Of a stretch of 64,000 bases of DNA, positions 47,208-59,044 are shown in pieces. Position 1 is the stretch's first letter; the number at the start of each line of letters is the position of its first letter. The position numbers and the translations under genes are program-made. Below the pieces are notes generated by a model. That model searched no databases. It saw only the letters and a program-made list of their open reading frames with translations, and was not told the DNA's origin. Source of the DNA: Allodiplogaster sudhausi (taxonomy: Eukaryota; Nematoda; Chromadorea; Rhabditida; Diplogasteridae); contig CALZFC010000268.1 in assembly GCA_945643635.1 (NCBI GenBank), positions 532,501-596,500 on the forward strand. Reading direction: 5' to 3'.

Positions 47208-49309
47208 ATGTCAGAGGCGGTTAGCGAGACTGACGAGCTACCGGAAGAAGACCAAAGGATTCTAAAGAGAATTTTCGGTAAGATGTCTTCACTTTATTAA
47301 ATAAGGATGATTTCATTTTCTCACATTATTTGGGCATCTTGAGTTATTCTGGTGATTTTATTTACTCTTATTATTTAGGTAAGCAATTTGGAACCGAGAC
47401 TTACTCCAAAGAGCAGATTCAGCTACTCGCAAATGCGCATCATGAACGTCTTCTCAAGCGAGAGTACCTCTTCTTTCGAAAGCGGAAGAAGGGAGAAGAC
47501 GACTCCATCGTGAACATTCACTACTCCTGGCATGGACAAGAAGCTAGCGCTTCCGCTACACAGCTTCTGATGTGCACGCGTTGCGTGGTTGTGATGACAG
47601 GCGGCGGAAACGTTAGGTATTCTTTTTTTTCGAAAACTGCTTTTGGAGCTGAAGGGAGCAGAGAGAGTGTATATCATTTTCAGTCGGCACCAAGAGAAGT
47701 GTTCTGCGAAGAAATCGAAGAAAGCGGAAAGTGCATCTGGATCGCAGAGGAGAATCGATGGATTCATGGCAAGTGTCAGCGTCCAAGGCACTCTCGAGGA
47801 ACAACAGCAGATCTCGACAGTCATGGCGAAGTGGGTGGCTACGAGCTCGCGGCCATTCTCTATCGCGGAAGATAGCGGCTTGAAGGAACTGATATCAGTC
47901 GCACTGCGGATTGGGTTAGGCTCTGAAAATAATTTGTTCTTCTTCACGTTTTTTGAATGTTTCATCATTCAGTGCCAGACGTCGTAACGTGGACAATTTG
48001 GATGTATCGAGCATCATTCCGACTCGGCAGACGGTGACGAATCGGTTGAACACAATTCAATCCGATCTTCTTGCGAAATCTGGAGCAGAAGTCGTAAATC
48101 ATTTGGCAACAGTTGGTGGAGCATTCTCTGCTGACTACGGAAAAAGAAAGGACGACTATCTGACTCTTGTCGTACACGTGGTTTACAATTGGTTAGCTTC
48201 TTCAATGTATTGCCGTGATATTAAATATCTAATGTTTATTCACTTTTAGGCGATACTACAGCATTCATGCTGCAATGAGGCGATGTGACGTAGCAAGAAA
48301 GGACAACGTGCAAGTCTGGACCGATATCGTGCAGGCGGGAAAGTCATTCGGCTTGACAGACGCGATTCTTCGTCAGATCTTCAGTGCATCCGATGAAGGC
48401 TCCAACATTACGAAAGCGCTTCGTTTAAACAATAAAAAAAGTGAGGAATATGCATCTTTTTACTATCATTTTCTTCTTTCCTTTTATTCAGATGTTAACT
48501 GCATCTGCCATGTGGCCAACAATCTCTGCAAGCGGACCTTCAGTCCATACAAGGATCGAAGAGGTCTTCTCTTCGAGAACGACCTCACGGATGAAGATAA
48601 GAGTCTGGTACAGCGAGGCAGGCGGCTCCTCAGTGAATTGAAGCTGGTTGTCAATTGAATCCGGGGCAGTGAAGTCGACCAGTCACTCCGAAGGCAGCTT
48701 CCTCTTGAAGTCGAGACAAGATGGCTCTCCAAGCTCCGCTCTGCTAAGGCATTTCGTGAGTGTGCAGACGAGCTCTACAAGTACAAGGATCGCGGAAAGT
48801 TACCTGAGGTACACTGAGAATATATAGAAATAGCATGTAGCAACCTTCATTTTTTTTCCAGAACGTCAAACAAGGCCTACGCTACCTCTACGACCACAGC
48901 TCAGATTTCGATGATGTCTACAACATTCTCCTTCAGTTCGAGGAATTTGTACAGTTTTTCCAGGTACGGAAAACATATTTCCAAATTACCGTACCACATT
49001 TTCAAATTCTGAACATTATTTAGAGGGTTGATTCTTATCTGAACCTTCAATTTCCTTGATCCTTCTGGAAACCCACATGACAACCCTCTTATCGCATGGA
49101 AGGAGCGTGCACCTGACTTCCCCGTTCTGTCCCGAGTAGTACAACAGATCTATTCCATTCCTACTTCTACAGCAACTGCAGAACGCTCATTCTCGGACTT
49201 GCGAAATCTTGTCCCCGACAAGCGTGAGTCACTCAGTGCTGAGTCTGTTTTCAAGTCCCTCATCATCCGTTCTCTTATGAAGTTCGAAGCGGCTTTGAAT
49301 TCCCGTTAA
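47208..49309 (+). pseudogene. hAT transposase with in-frame stop
   Basis: Exons: 47208-47277, 47379-47616, 47684-47914, 47973-48191, 48250-48440, 48492-48808, 48862-48963 and about 49055-49309 (TAA). Phases agree up to exon 7. Exon 1 starts MSEAVSETDELPEEDQRILK. Exon 2 ends with a BED-type CTRC whose H and C lie in exon 3 (SRHQEKCS). Exon 3 has KWVATSSRPFSIAEDSGLKE, the usual hAT 'FS.VED..F..L' block. Exon 6 has NCICHVANNLC, then a TGA at 48656-48658 inside otherwise open sequence. The last exon carries the hAT dimerisation motif SIPTSTATAERSFSDLRNLV. A second problem is a stop before the last exon's open part, with no obvious in-phase acceptor. The enzyme would mobilise the element by cut-and-paste, but this copy is very likely inactive. 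Confidence 0.9.
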
Positions 49310-49310
49310 T

Positions 49311-49406
49311 AACATTTCCGTTGAATGCTTTATTTTCTGTTATACGCTCTCTTAAAGTAACATTTCCGTTGAATGCTTTATTTTCTGTTATTCGCTCTCT
49401 TAAAGA
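49311..49406. repeat. 48-bp direct duplication in hAT 3' region
   Basis: A unit starting 'aacatttccgttgaatgctt' occurs twice with a period of 48 bp, just after the transposase stop. A third, weaker copy follows. Confidence 0.85.
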
Positions 49407-49957
49407 GGCATTGCGTTTCAACGTTTTATTTTCAGTATGAAATAAACAATCTAACGACGTGCTAACGATTAAAAGAATGAAGTGTTATATGCATAGACAA
49501 ATAGCTACAACTTTCAATTTTTTTTCGAATTTTTGAAAATCGGGCTCAAACGGGCCCACGGGCCGGGCCGGGCCGGGCCGGGCCTAAAATTCTAGGGCCC
49601 GGAAATGGATCGGGCCGGGCTGGCCGAGTCCTTGGGCCCGACGGGCCGGGCCGGCCCAAAATTTTTGGGCCCGTTAGCACCTCTGGGTGCAAATCCTCGC
49701 GAACGCTCAACCCGTCTCACACTCTCCTTCTTCTCTGCGCTCTCTCGACGTCCCTCTCCTCTGGGCCCCTTTGATCGATCTTCTAGACCCTTCTCTAACC
49801 TCTCACCCTTCGCTAGAACATATCACAAATAAATACTTGGACAAAACAAACGCTTTAAAAGACGACATCTGCTGTCTGTCTGTATGTCTCTCTCTCTCGT
49901 TGTCTCTCTGTTTCCCCACACACACGCCATTTCTCTCCCTCTATCTCCTTCAATTCT

Positions 49958-50003
<46 letters not shown>

Positions 50004-50613
50004 ACTAGTCCTTTCAGGTGAATAGTTCTCTAAAGTCTAAGTATTCTTTTCTGAATTCAACTGTTATTTGCATTTGGGCGTTCGCAAGATGAAGATATAG
50101 TCAAGCAGACATGTTTATTTTTTTTCATGCCTAGCGAAAACCCACCTAGAAATAATTTTATTTTCATTTAGACAACAACTGGGATATGGAAGAAGCAGAA
50201 TAAATTGAGCTTTAGTTGCGAATAATAACTAAATTCGGTGAAATATCGATGACAGTATCAACAAACAATGCTTCCCAAGTAACTTAAGTACAAATGAGTA
50301 ACTACTCAAAAAAGAAGCTGTTTCAGCGATCAGTTAAGCTGAATAATCAAATAGACTGCTTAAATAAATATTTAGAAACACTAAAAACACAATCGAATCG
50401 CAGAAATTAAGCATTCAACCACCTAAAGCCCAACAACGCCCCAAAACGCGAAATAATCTCGCAGTAAATTTTAGTGCTGCGAAGTGAGAATTCACCAAAG
50501 ATTCACCAGAAGTATTTCCTGGCCCTGGCTACTACACACAATTTCAGTTTAAAACACATCCGTAGTTTTTTTGGTTCACGGATCATGTATACGGATAGAG
50601 AGTTTTTTTTTCG

Positions 50614-50687
50614 ACTTGTTCGTAGTTCTTACGAGGAGAGAACCTCGTAAGAACTACGAACAAGTCCTCGTAAGAACTACGAACAAG
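50614..50687. repeat. Hairpin plus extra direct copy of one arm
   Basis: The 23-nt arm at 50614-50636 (acttgttcgtagttcttacg...) is followed by its exact reverse complement at 50643-50665 and by a second copy of that reverse complement at 50666-50687. The loop is 6 nt. Confidence 0.92.
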
Positions 50688-51758
50688 CCATTATATAGGG
50701 ATAAACACGATCGCGATAATACTTGCAGCCACACAAAAAAATTCCAATGACCGATGAGTGTTATCGACTTCGTGGACAATTCCTAAACAGTGCTTTCAGC
50801 CATTTAAAGAAGTCACACTCGCTTTAGATTCAATATTATGGAGATGATTTACGAACTGATATTAAATACTTTAATCAACAGCTTGAAATTGGAAGCACTA
50901 CGAAGAAAGCAAGTGACATTATAAGCGCAAGACGCGATTGAATGGTTTGGGAAAAGAATCAGAGTCTACCTAGTCGAAAAGAAATTCAATGCTCTTCTCG
51001 AAGAAATAGAAACCGCTCTTGCCAATCTTGATTTATAACTCGCGGAAGGCACTAACTTTATTCACGATTTTAGCCTCTCAAATACACACGAGAATCGCAC
51101 CGAAATGCACCCCTGAGAGGCAAGCTAGCCAAACACAAACACAACCTTCTCAAGTGAAACATGTGCCAATCTATTCATCTCAAATCTCTTTGCTGCCTCC
51201 CTCTCGTCCATTCTAATCTACATTTCATACTCAGACGCCAATTACAAATTATATGTACTTTCTAATATCCAGCCCTGTTCTAGAGATCCTCCAACATCTC
51301 AACACAATCTTTCTGAATTGTCTGCTTCCAGAAGCACTAATGCAATTTCATCTTTATTTTTAAAATCAAATTGAATATTCCACAAATCTGCATTACACAC
51401 CCTTTCTGTACTAACACTTCGAAAATTCTCCATGAACTTCTTGCTAGTTTCGACCTTTTTATAATTATTGTACGAATAGCTGAGCAAACAAATATTTATT
51501 CTTTATTAACAAAGTCACCTTCTTAGTATCTGATGAGCTATTTCTAACCCATCAGACTCCAGCACACGCCACGAGGAGGCGAGATGAAAGTGTGCCACTT
51601 CGAGATAGGGGCCCTAGCACTTGGGAGGGGGGGGGGGGGGTAACAAGCAAAAGGCATTCCATAATAGGAGGACATTACAATTAAATTGACAGAAAACAGG
51701 ACAAAAGAAAGAAAGAATTACAATGTGATAAAAAGAACGGAGTGACCGTATTCGTTGC

Positions 51759-52982
51759 GCGCGCAGCCACCCCTCGCTCAACACAGCAGCATCGCCGTCC
51801 AGCTCATCCGCTCCTAAGCAGCAATTATGTATATTCGCTTAGTGTGACTTAATCATCGTTCCAAGACTTAAAAATCAATGAACAATCTATGGATAAGCAA
51901 CTTAGATTACGGTAAAAGGAATACGGTATGAATTAAAGTCAGAAAAGTTGGGTGGAATCCGTCCTAAATCGAAAAGAAAGACGCCCACCAATGTGCACAT
52001 ATGTAAATATCTGACCAATTATATGGAGAAGAGCAGAGTGAGTAGCCTTCCGGGTTGAAAAGTCGCGCGCAGCCACCCCTCGCTCAACACAGCAGCATCG
52101 CCGTCCAGCTCATCCGCTCCTAAGCAGCAATTATGTATATTCGCTTAGTGTGACTTAATCATCGTTCCAAGACTTAAAAATCAATGAACAATCTATGGAT
52201 AAGCAACTTAGATTACGGTAAAAGGAATACGGTATGAATTAAAGTCAGAAAAGTTGGGTGGAATCCGTCCTAAATCGAAAAGAAAGACGCCCACCAATGT
52301 GCACATATGTAAATATCTGACCAATTATATGGAGAAGAGCAGAGTGAGTAGCCTTCCGGGTTGAAAAGTCGCGCGCAGCCACCCCTCGCTCAACACAGCA
52401 GCATCGCCGTCCAGCTCATCCGCTCCTAAGCAGCAATTATGTATATTCGCTTAGTGTGACTTAATCATCGTTCCAAGACTTAAAAATCAATGAACAATCT
52501 ATGGATAAGCAACTTAGATTACGGTAAAAGGAATACGGTATGAATTAAAGTCAGAAAAGTTGGGTGGAATCCGTCCTAAATCGAAAAGAAAGACGCCCAC
52601 CAATGTGCACATATGTAAATATCTGACCAATTATATGGAGAAGAGCAGAGTGAGTAGCCTTCCGGGTTGAAAAGTCGCGCGCAGCCACCCCTCGCTCAAC
52701 ACAGCAGCATCGCCGTCCAGCTCATCCGCTCCTAAGCAGCAATTATGTATATTCGCTTAGTGTGACTTAATCATCGTTCCAAGACTTAAAAATCAATGAA
52801 CAATCTATGGATAAGCAACTTAGATTACGGTAAAAGGAATACGGTATGAATTAAAGTCAGAAAAGTTGGGTGGAATCCGTCCTAAATCGAAAAGAAAGAC
52901 GCCCACCAATGTGCACATATGTAAATATCTGACCAATTATATGGAGAAGAGCAGAGTGAGTAGCCTTCCGGGTTGAAAAGTC
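51759..52982. repeat. 306-bp satellite, four identical tandem copies
   Basis: The unit starts gcgcgcagccacccctcgct and ends ccttccgggttgaaaagtc. The phrase 'agccacccctcg' begins at 51765, 52071, 52377 and 52683, an exact 306-bp period. I see no difference between the four copies. The array holds exactly four units and no open frame of note. It is GC-richer than the flanks at the unit start. Confidence 0.96.
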
Positions 52983-53454
52983 CGATGTCCCACGCGTAGC
53001 AAATCGTCGTCAGAGCACTGAAATCGGATGAACTACCTATCAAATAAATAAGAGAGAATCATCTTTTAAAGTAGAGAAAAAATAACACTTAAGTAGTAAA
53101 GAAAAGGTAAAGCAAAGATAAAAGTATTCAAAACCATAATCAGGTCAAGCTGTTCGAGCCTCGCGCTCCTCTCCTTTGTCCGGTGGTCCGTGATTCTGGA
53201 AAGAAGGAATTCTTTAGGCCAGCGAGTTTTTCATGCGGTCTTCATTGTTTTGATTATATCTAAGACGCCTTGTTTCAAATTAGCTTCAAAATTTATATAC
53301 ATTTTTAGAAACGTAATTGCTTCAAACAAAACATGGAAATTTGCCCCGCACAACAGTTTAAAATTGGTTTTTAGCTCAAAATAATAAATTCGCTTGATAT
53401 AGTAGACAGTACCTTTTTGATCATAGCTAAGGCCGCTTGACTCAAAGTAACTTC

Positions 53455-53496
53455 AAATTTAGTACACTTGTTTAGAAACAAGTGTACTAAAAATTT
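53455..53496. repeat. Short perfect hairpin
   Basis: The arms agtacacttgttt and aaacaagtgtact are separated by 2 nt, with the inverted repeat extending imperfectly into aaattt on both sides. Confidence 0.9.
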
Positions 53497-53621
53497 CAGT
53501 CAAAATATTGGATGTTGCTGTTGACCACACCCGAATCTCTTGAATATTTACCATTTTCGGCCACACCTGAATAGCCCTTCTACATCTACAGTGTGGGGGA
53601 GCTAGTGAGACAGCGCGGAAA

Positions 53622-53782
53622 GAGCAGGGATGAAGGGTCCGCCAATAAAAAGACGGAGCAGGGATGTAGGGTCCGCCAATAAAGAGACGGAGCAGGGATG
53701 TAGGGTCCGCCAATAAAGAGACGGAGCAGGGATGTAGGGTCCGCCAATAAAGAGACGGAGCAGGGATGTAGGGTCCGCCAAT
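53622..53782. repeat. 34-bp minisatellite, about five copies
   Basis: The unit gagcagggatgtagggtccg... begins at 53622, 53656, 53690, 53724 and 53758. The first unit has two differences and the others are identical. The minus-strand frame over it (repeats of GGPYIPAPS) has no start or context of a gene. Confidence 0.95.
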
Positions 53783-54021
53783 ATCCCTACAAATCAATTC
53801 CTAATCCTAATAATATTATGCTCGCAGAGAGAAAGGAGAAATAGATAGAGATAGAAAGACGAGAGAAAAAGAGAGAGAGAGCTAATCAACATCTGTTGCA
53901 GATCCTTAGAGAGTTTAGGAATAGCACAGTATGCATAAGTGTGCGGGGTAAAGAGGAGAGAGGTGGGTGATGTCGCTTATTGGGAGTCAGAAGTTTGATA
54001 CAGACTTCCAGACTTCTCGCG

Positions 54022-54027
54022 TATTTA

Positions 54028-54059
<32 letters not shown>

Positions 54060-54123
54060 CCTCGCCTTGTCTTAGGAGAAAGAAGATTCATATGCAACGT
54101 ATTCTATGTAATCGATTGTTAAT

Positions 54124-54162
<39 letters not shown>
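54022..54162. repeat. CT tract, spacer, GA tract module
   Basis: A CT run (about 54028-54055) is followed by 'aggagaaagaagattcatat', 'gcaacgtattctatgtaatc', 'gattgttaatag' and a GA run (54127-54162). Same module as at 20.0, 58.0 (reverse) and 60.5 kb (reverse). The outer sequence (54228-54350) also matches 57.3 and 60.2 kb in reverse. Confidence 0.8.
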
Positions 54163-54168
<6 letters not shown>

Positions 54169-56521
54169 TGGAGCCTCCAAAACTGAATGAGCAGCCTAAA
54201 ACATGTACACTGAATGGTGACCATATGCTTAGGCAGAACATGGCCTATCTTTAGACAGGGAACTACAGATATGTAGATTGGAACGGAGAGGGGGAGAGAT
54301 GAAGCTGCTTCATGTCAGGTTTACGAACTGGCGCTATCTTCCCACTTTAGTTTCCTCCTACTTTTCCAGCGGGTCAGCCGATAACTTTAGCAAAAGGCAT
54401 CATAATAAAATAGTGGCAAAGAGATAAAAGAACAATGGGAGAGAGATCGCGAGTGAATGAGAGATCAAAGGTAATCAGCGATTGAGAGCGAAGGAGACAG
54501 AGCGAGAAAGATACAGAATGAGAGGGAGAGAGAGACAGAAAGAGACCGAAAGAGATAGAGAGAAAAGAGAAACAGAAAGAAACAGAAAGAAAGAGACAGA
54601 AAGAAAGAGACAGAAAAGAGAGAGAGACAGCGAGATCATCTATTGACGAACGGCTCCGCAAGAATATTGATGCAGCACAACTTATTATAATTTATACAAC
54701 AATTGGTTATGGAATGGCTGGGTAAAGAGCAGACCAAATTAAGCTAATGTTTTTGCGAATAATAACTGAATTTGGAGTACCATGAGCTTATCAACATACT
54801 CTAACTCTCATGTTGCAGAAGCCTGCAGTATGCCTTTTGATGCCGTGAATGTTATAGAGGTTTAGTTCTAGTCAAAATGTAACATTATAGGAAGTACATC
54901 TTTGTATATAATTCTTTGTATATAATCAAGAGCTTCAGTGGTGGAGGGAATGATATATGGAAAGAGAGGGTTTCAGAGAAACAGAGAGCGGAAGAGAACG
55001 AGATATAGAGAGAAAGAAAGGGGAAAGAGAAGGAGAGAGGGAAGATTTTAGGATGGTCACGGGGGGGGGAGAGAAAGAAAGAGGGAAAGAAAAAGAGAGT
55101 GAGAAGGAAGAAAGAGAAAGAGAAAAAAGAAGGAAATAGGAAGAGAGTGAGGAAAATAATGGGAGAGAGAGAAAGTGAAAGAGAGAGAAAGAGATGGTTG
55201 TCATGATGATGGTTGTTACATAGCATCATAATTCAACTAATTCGTATTCAATGTACTCCCGTCTGCTGCTTCTTCAGTCATGATTGGGTAACGACATCTA
55301 CGTGATCGGTCGACTAGTAGTCCAACTCAATGAAGAACAATACTATTCATAGCTTTCTTCTCGACTCGATCAAATGAGCGTCAAAAGTATAGAAACTAGA
55401 CCAATCGACATCTAACGATTGATTACTTGGACACCTGAGATAATTGAGGGAAAGCTGAAAGGCCCCAAAAGAAGGAAGAAATGAAAAAGGAAATAGGAAA
55501 GACAATGAATTGAGAAAGGAAGAACAAAAAGGACCTTCAACTGGGCGATGGAGGAAGGCTGAGGGAAGAGTCGACGGTGAGGCTCGAAGGCGGTGAGACG
55601 TACAAGCCTGAGAAGTCAAGGTGCAACAGGAGAAATCACTTATCATATACACAGGAAGTGTGTTGAAAAGGCGGATATGTGAAAATATGTGAAAAAGCGT
55701 TATTTTAACGAATAAACAGGTATGGCGAAACTTCAGAAAAGCGCTTTAACATCACAGACATTAAAGAATACTTTGTGCGACGCTACAACACTATCAGATG
55801 AAGAACTGTGCAAGCAATTCAAGACAAAATGCCAAATGACTCCATGTTTGCTGCGTGCGAAGACGCTGTTCTTTTCACAGGTCGAACACTCAATCCGACT
55901 TCCTCCCTCCTTCTTCTCCACACTCTCTCACTGCCTCTCTTCTCTTTGCACCATTGATATTCCCCTTGCTGTCCAAAGTCCAATACTCAACCCGTCTTCC
56001 TCTCTCCTTCTTCTGTTCACTCTCTCGCAGTCTCTCATCTCTCTGCCTCTTTGATCGATCATCTCGATCCTTCGTTAATATAACTCTCGCCCTTCGTCAG
56101 AACATATGTATATCGCAACTAACACTTGGACAAAACAAACATCTGAAAAGGTCTGAATCAGCGACAACGTCTACAGAAGCCTAAACCACTACAAATCATC
56201 TACGATAACCCTGCGGTATGATAATTGCCGTATTAGGAAAAGAAAGGAGCCAATCAAAACGTGCAGCAACCCATTGTCTTTCTATCTCTCTTTTTCTTTC
56301 TGCCTCCGTGTCGCTCTGTCTGCCTCTCACTCTGTTTCTCTGTCTCTTTCTGTTCTCTGTTCTCTCACCCTCATCCACACACTCTTCTCTCGCTCCTTTT
56401 CAGTCCCTCTGACTCCTTCCATTATCTCTTTCTATCTTTCTCTCTCTCCCTCTCTTGCCTGTCTCACTTTCCCTAGATCGGGCTGTCTCTCTCTCTCTCT
56501 ATCGCTCTCTCGATCTTTCAG

Positions 56522-56853
56522 GTGAATATTTCTCTATAGTCGGCTGGGTGCGCCAGCGTCCCGGCTTCACCCACGGCTTCTGCATCCAAGACCCCTCCGG
56601 CCAGATTCTCCTCGAACTCACTGCCGCCGACCTAAGCAACCACCACTCTACGTTCATATTGAGTCATTCATTTAATAGAACGAATTTAAATGAATTCAAT
56701 AGAAAACTTTTCATGTAAAATGAATTCAATACATAAAATGAATTAATTTACAGGTGACCTCGACCTTCGACCAGAACGTCGGCGAGATCCGCAAGATGTG
56801 GGGAGGAATCATGAAGGAGCTCTGCACCGACGCGAACAACTTCGGCGTGCGAT
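56522..56853 (+). pseudogene. Phospholipid scramblase (PLSCR) fragment, two exons
   Basis: Exon 56522-about 56651 reads EYFSIVGWVRQRPGFTHGFC, then IQDPSGQILLELTA. Exon 56754-about 56853 reads VTSTFDQNVGEIRKMWGGIM, then KELCTDANNFGVR. The second matches the conserved scramblase block 'VGKISKQWSG...KEAFTDADNFGI', which holds part of the calcium-binding segment. The first fits the preceding beta-strand region ('PLGYVIQEW...FTIQN'). Scramblases bind calcium and move lipids across membranes. The two exons do not join in phase, and neither the Pro-rich N terminus nor the C-terminal membrane helix is found, so this is a fragment. Confidence 0.7.
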
Positions 56854-57411
56854 GTTCGTGTTATCAGAGAAGCTGCTTTTGCTTATGGCAATATCAGTGA
56901 GGGAAATGATTGTTGTCATTTATTTGTCTTATTCATATGGTTTTCTCTGCGTTAATGAATTCGCTGTGGCCAAAAATATCAACTGCGAAAGTGTCAAAAT
57001 TTTTTGCTTAAAAATGCATGTATGTATGTATATGAAAGCGAAGTTTATCAGGGGAACAGTTTACTACATGCTATTGGCAATATTGGGTTGTGCTGTATCA
57101 TAATTCTCGCATAACCTTTTGTCATGAGATGATCTCTCTTACTTTCTCTCTCTCTCTCTTTCTCTATCACTCTATACTTTTGATTTCTCACTCACTCTCG
57201 ATCTCTCTCCGATTGTTCTCTTATCTCTACTCCACTATTCTATTCTGAAATACTTTGCAAAAGTTACTCTTTGGACAACAAACTTAGAGGAAAACTTAAA
57301 GGGAAGATTGCGCCAGTTCGTAAACCTGACATGAAGCAGCTTCATCTCTCCCTCTCTCCGTTCCAATCCATTTGTCGTTCCGGGTCTAATGAAAGGCAAT
57401 GTTCTGCTTAA

Positions 57412-57827
57412 AGGAGCTGTCCATGGAGATTATAATCTTGCTGAATTTTTTGTTAATACTATCCGGTCCAGTTAGAAACATCGTTAGGAAAAGTGAGAAT
57501 GCGTCCTGAAGGGGCCTTGAGGAGAAAAACCACATTTTCCCCACGTCGTACTGTAGAATTTAGGGAGTGACGTCATCACCCCTTACCTATTTTGTCCGCA
57601 TGCACACCCTCATTCTACCAGAGAGAAGGTGAAAACTAGGTGCGAAGCGGCAAGCTACGCTTGAGATTCGAGGGAAGAGAAGAGAGGCAGAGAGAAAAAG
57701 ACTCACACAGTCTAGTTTGTAGTGATGGATACTGTGCTAGCATACCGCCAAAACTTTTTGCAATATCATGCGCGAATTCAAACGTTAGTTCTGCACAAGC
57801 GGCTTTTAAACTCCATGGATAGTTCCT
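57412..57827. mobile_element. TTAA-flanked MITE, 416 bp
   Basis: TTAA at 57408-57411 and 57828-57831. The left end aggagctgtccatggag and the right end ctccatggatagttcct are inverted copies. It is nearly identical to the element at 17590-18006. The flanking sequence without the element is present at 60325, which proves insertion into TTAA. Confidence 0.95.
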
Positions 57828-57968
57828 TTAAGCGGGTGGTCATCTTTCAGTGTAGATGTTTTAGGCTGCTCATGCAGTTTTGCACTTCTGAATTCTATCT
57901 CCCGTCTATTCGTTCATGATACTCCTATTAGCATTTCGAGATTTCTAATAATTGTTCCTAAGGCTCCC

Positions 57969-57970
<2 letters not shown>

Positions 57971-58012
<42 letters not shown>

Positions 58013-58059
58013 TAATCGATTGCATATACATAATGCGTTGCACGTGAATATCCTTTCTC

Positions 58060-58130
<71 letters not shown>

Positions 58131-58168
58131 TGAGAGAGAGAAAGTGAGAGAGAGAGAAAGAGAGAGAA
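57971..58168. repeat. CT tract, spacer, long GA tract module
   Basis: A CT run (57971-58008) is followed by spacer 'ttaataatcgattgcatata', 'cataatgcgttgcacgtgaa' and a GA run (58062-58168). The two runs can pair. Reverse orientation of the 54.1-kb copy. Confidence 0.8.
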
Positions 58169-58977
58169 ATATGCGAGAATAAAAATCAAACTCTCGATAC
58201 CCAGTATGCATATGTAACTCTGCTGCTGATTTTACTTTCCAGGGATACGGTACTTTTCGTATGTTCCGCCCCCTATGCTCCCTGAGGATCTGCAAGACAT
58301 CTTGATTGGCTCTCTCGATCTCTATCTCTATCTCAATCTACATATCTCTCTGCCATCTCTCTAGGACAGACAATACACAATCTTGAAAGTTGTCGCGCAG
58401 CTTCTCGAAAGATACGGTAGCTTCTGCTAAGAAAGTTCTAAGTCTTCAAGCTCCCCCCGAAAGTCTGAAATGGATTTTGATTGACGGAAAGTTACATGTC
58501 TTCAATGCGGTCCACGCTTGATTATTTATAAAATAAAATAAAAGATCTCTTTACAAACCAAACTGCCGCACTTGCTCTTCTCTTTCTCACACTCTTTCTC
58601 ATTCCCTCCATCTTTCTCTTTCCTCAATCTTTCCCTTTCTCTTTCTCTTTCCCTCTCTCTTTATCTTACCCTCTCTTTTCCCTTCATCCTCTCATGCTCT
58701 TTATGAGAGCCTTTGGATGCTCTCTTTATTTCCTTTCCGAACAACAGTGAGCTAACCATTTGAGAATTGGACTTTTTAACAAGCGATCAAGAAAGGGGCG
58801 GGATCCAAGATATCAATCGTACTTGCTCAGATTGGACTCCTCAGAGCTTTCAGCATGATGCTTTCTTGGACGAGGGATTCCAACGGAGAAGGCACGGAAG
58901 TATAAAAAGTCAGGGATTGAATATAATGAGCATGGGAGTATATGTATTATATATATATATGTGCATATGTATATATA

Positions 58978-59044
58978 AGTATGTATGTATGTATGTATGT
59001 ATGTATGTATGTATGTATGTGTGTATGTATGAACGTATGTATGG
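58978..59044. repeat. (GTAT)n microsatellite
   Basis: About 15 tetramer units with few interruptions, next to a short (TA)n run. Confidence 0.95.

Larger units (their letters stand above)
46892..49685 (+). mobile_element. Complete hAT transposon, 2794 bp
   Basis: The 8-bp target duplication ggtgcaaa lies at 46884-46891 and 49686-49693. Terminal inverted repeats begin cagaggtgc (left) and cagaggtgctaacggg (right, reversed). Both sub-terminal zones carry GC-rich iterations of 'ggccgggccgggcc', unlike the AT-rich surroundings. The interior carries a hAT transposase with BED finger and C-terminal dimerisation region. Intact 8-bp duplications and ends indicate a fairly recent insertion. Confidence 0.96.
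49694..56521. other. Repeat-rich stretch without a supported gene
   Basis: Contains the right half of the repeat split by hAT, CT runs (about 49885-49995), hairpins, the 306-bp satellite, a 34-bp array and dispersed CT/GA modules. Long frames here are composition artefacts of GA/CT runs. Confidence 0.6.
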
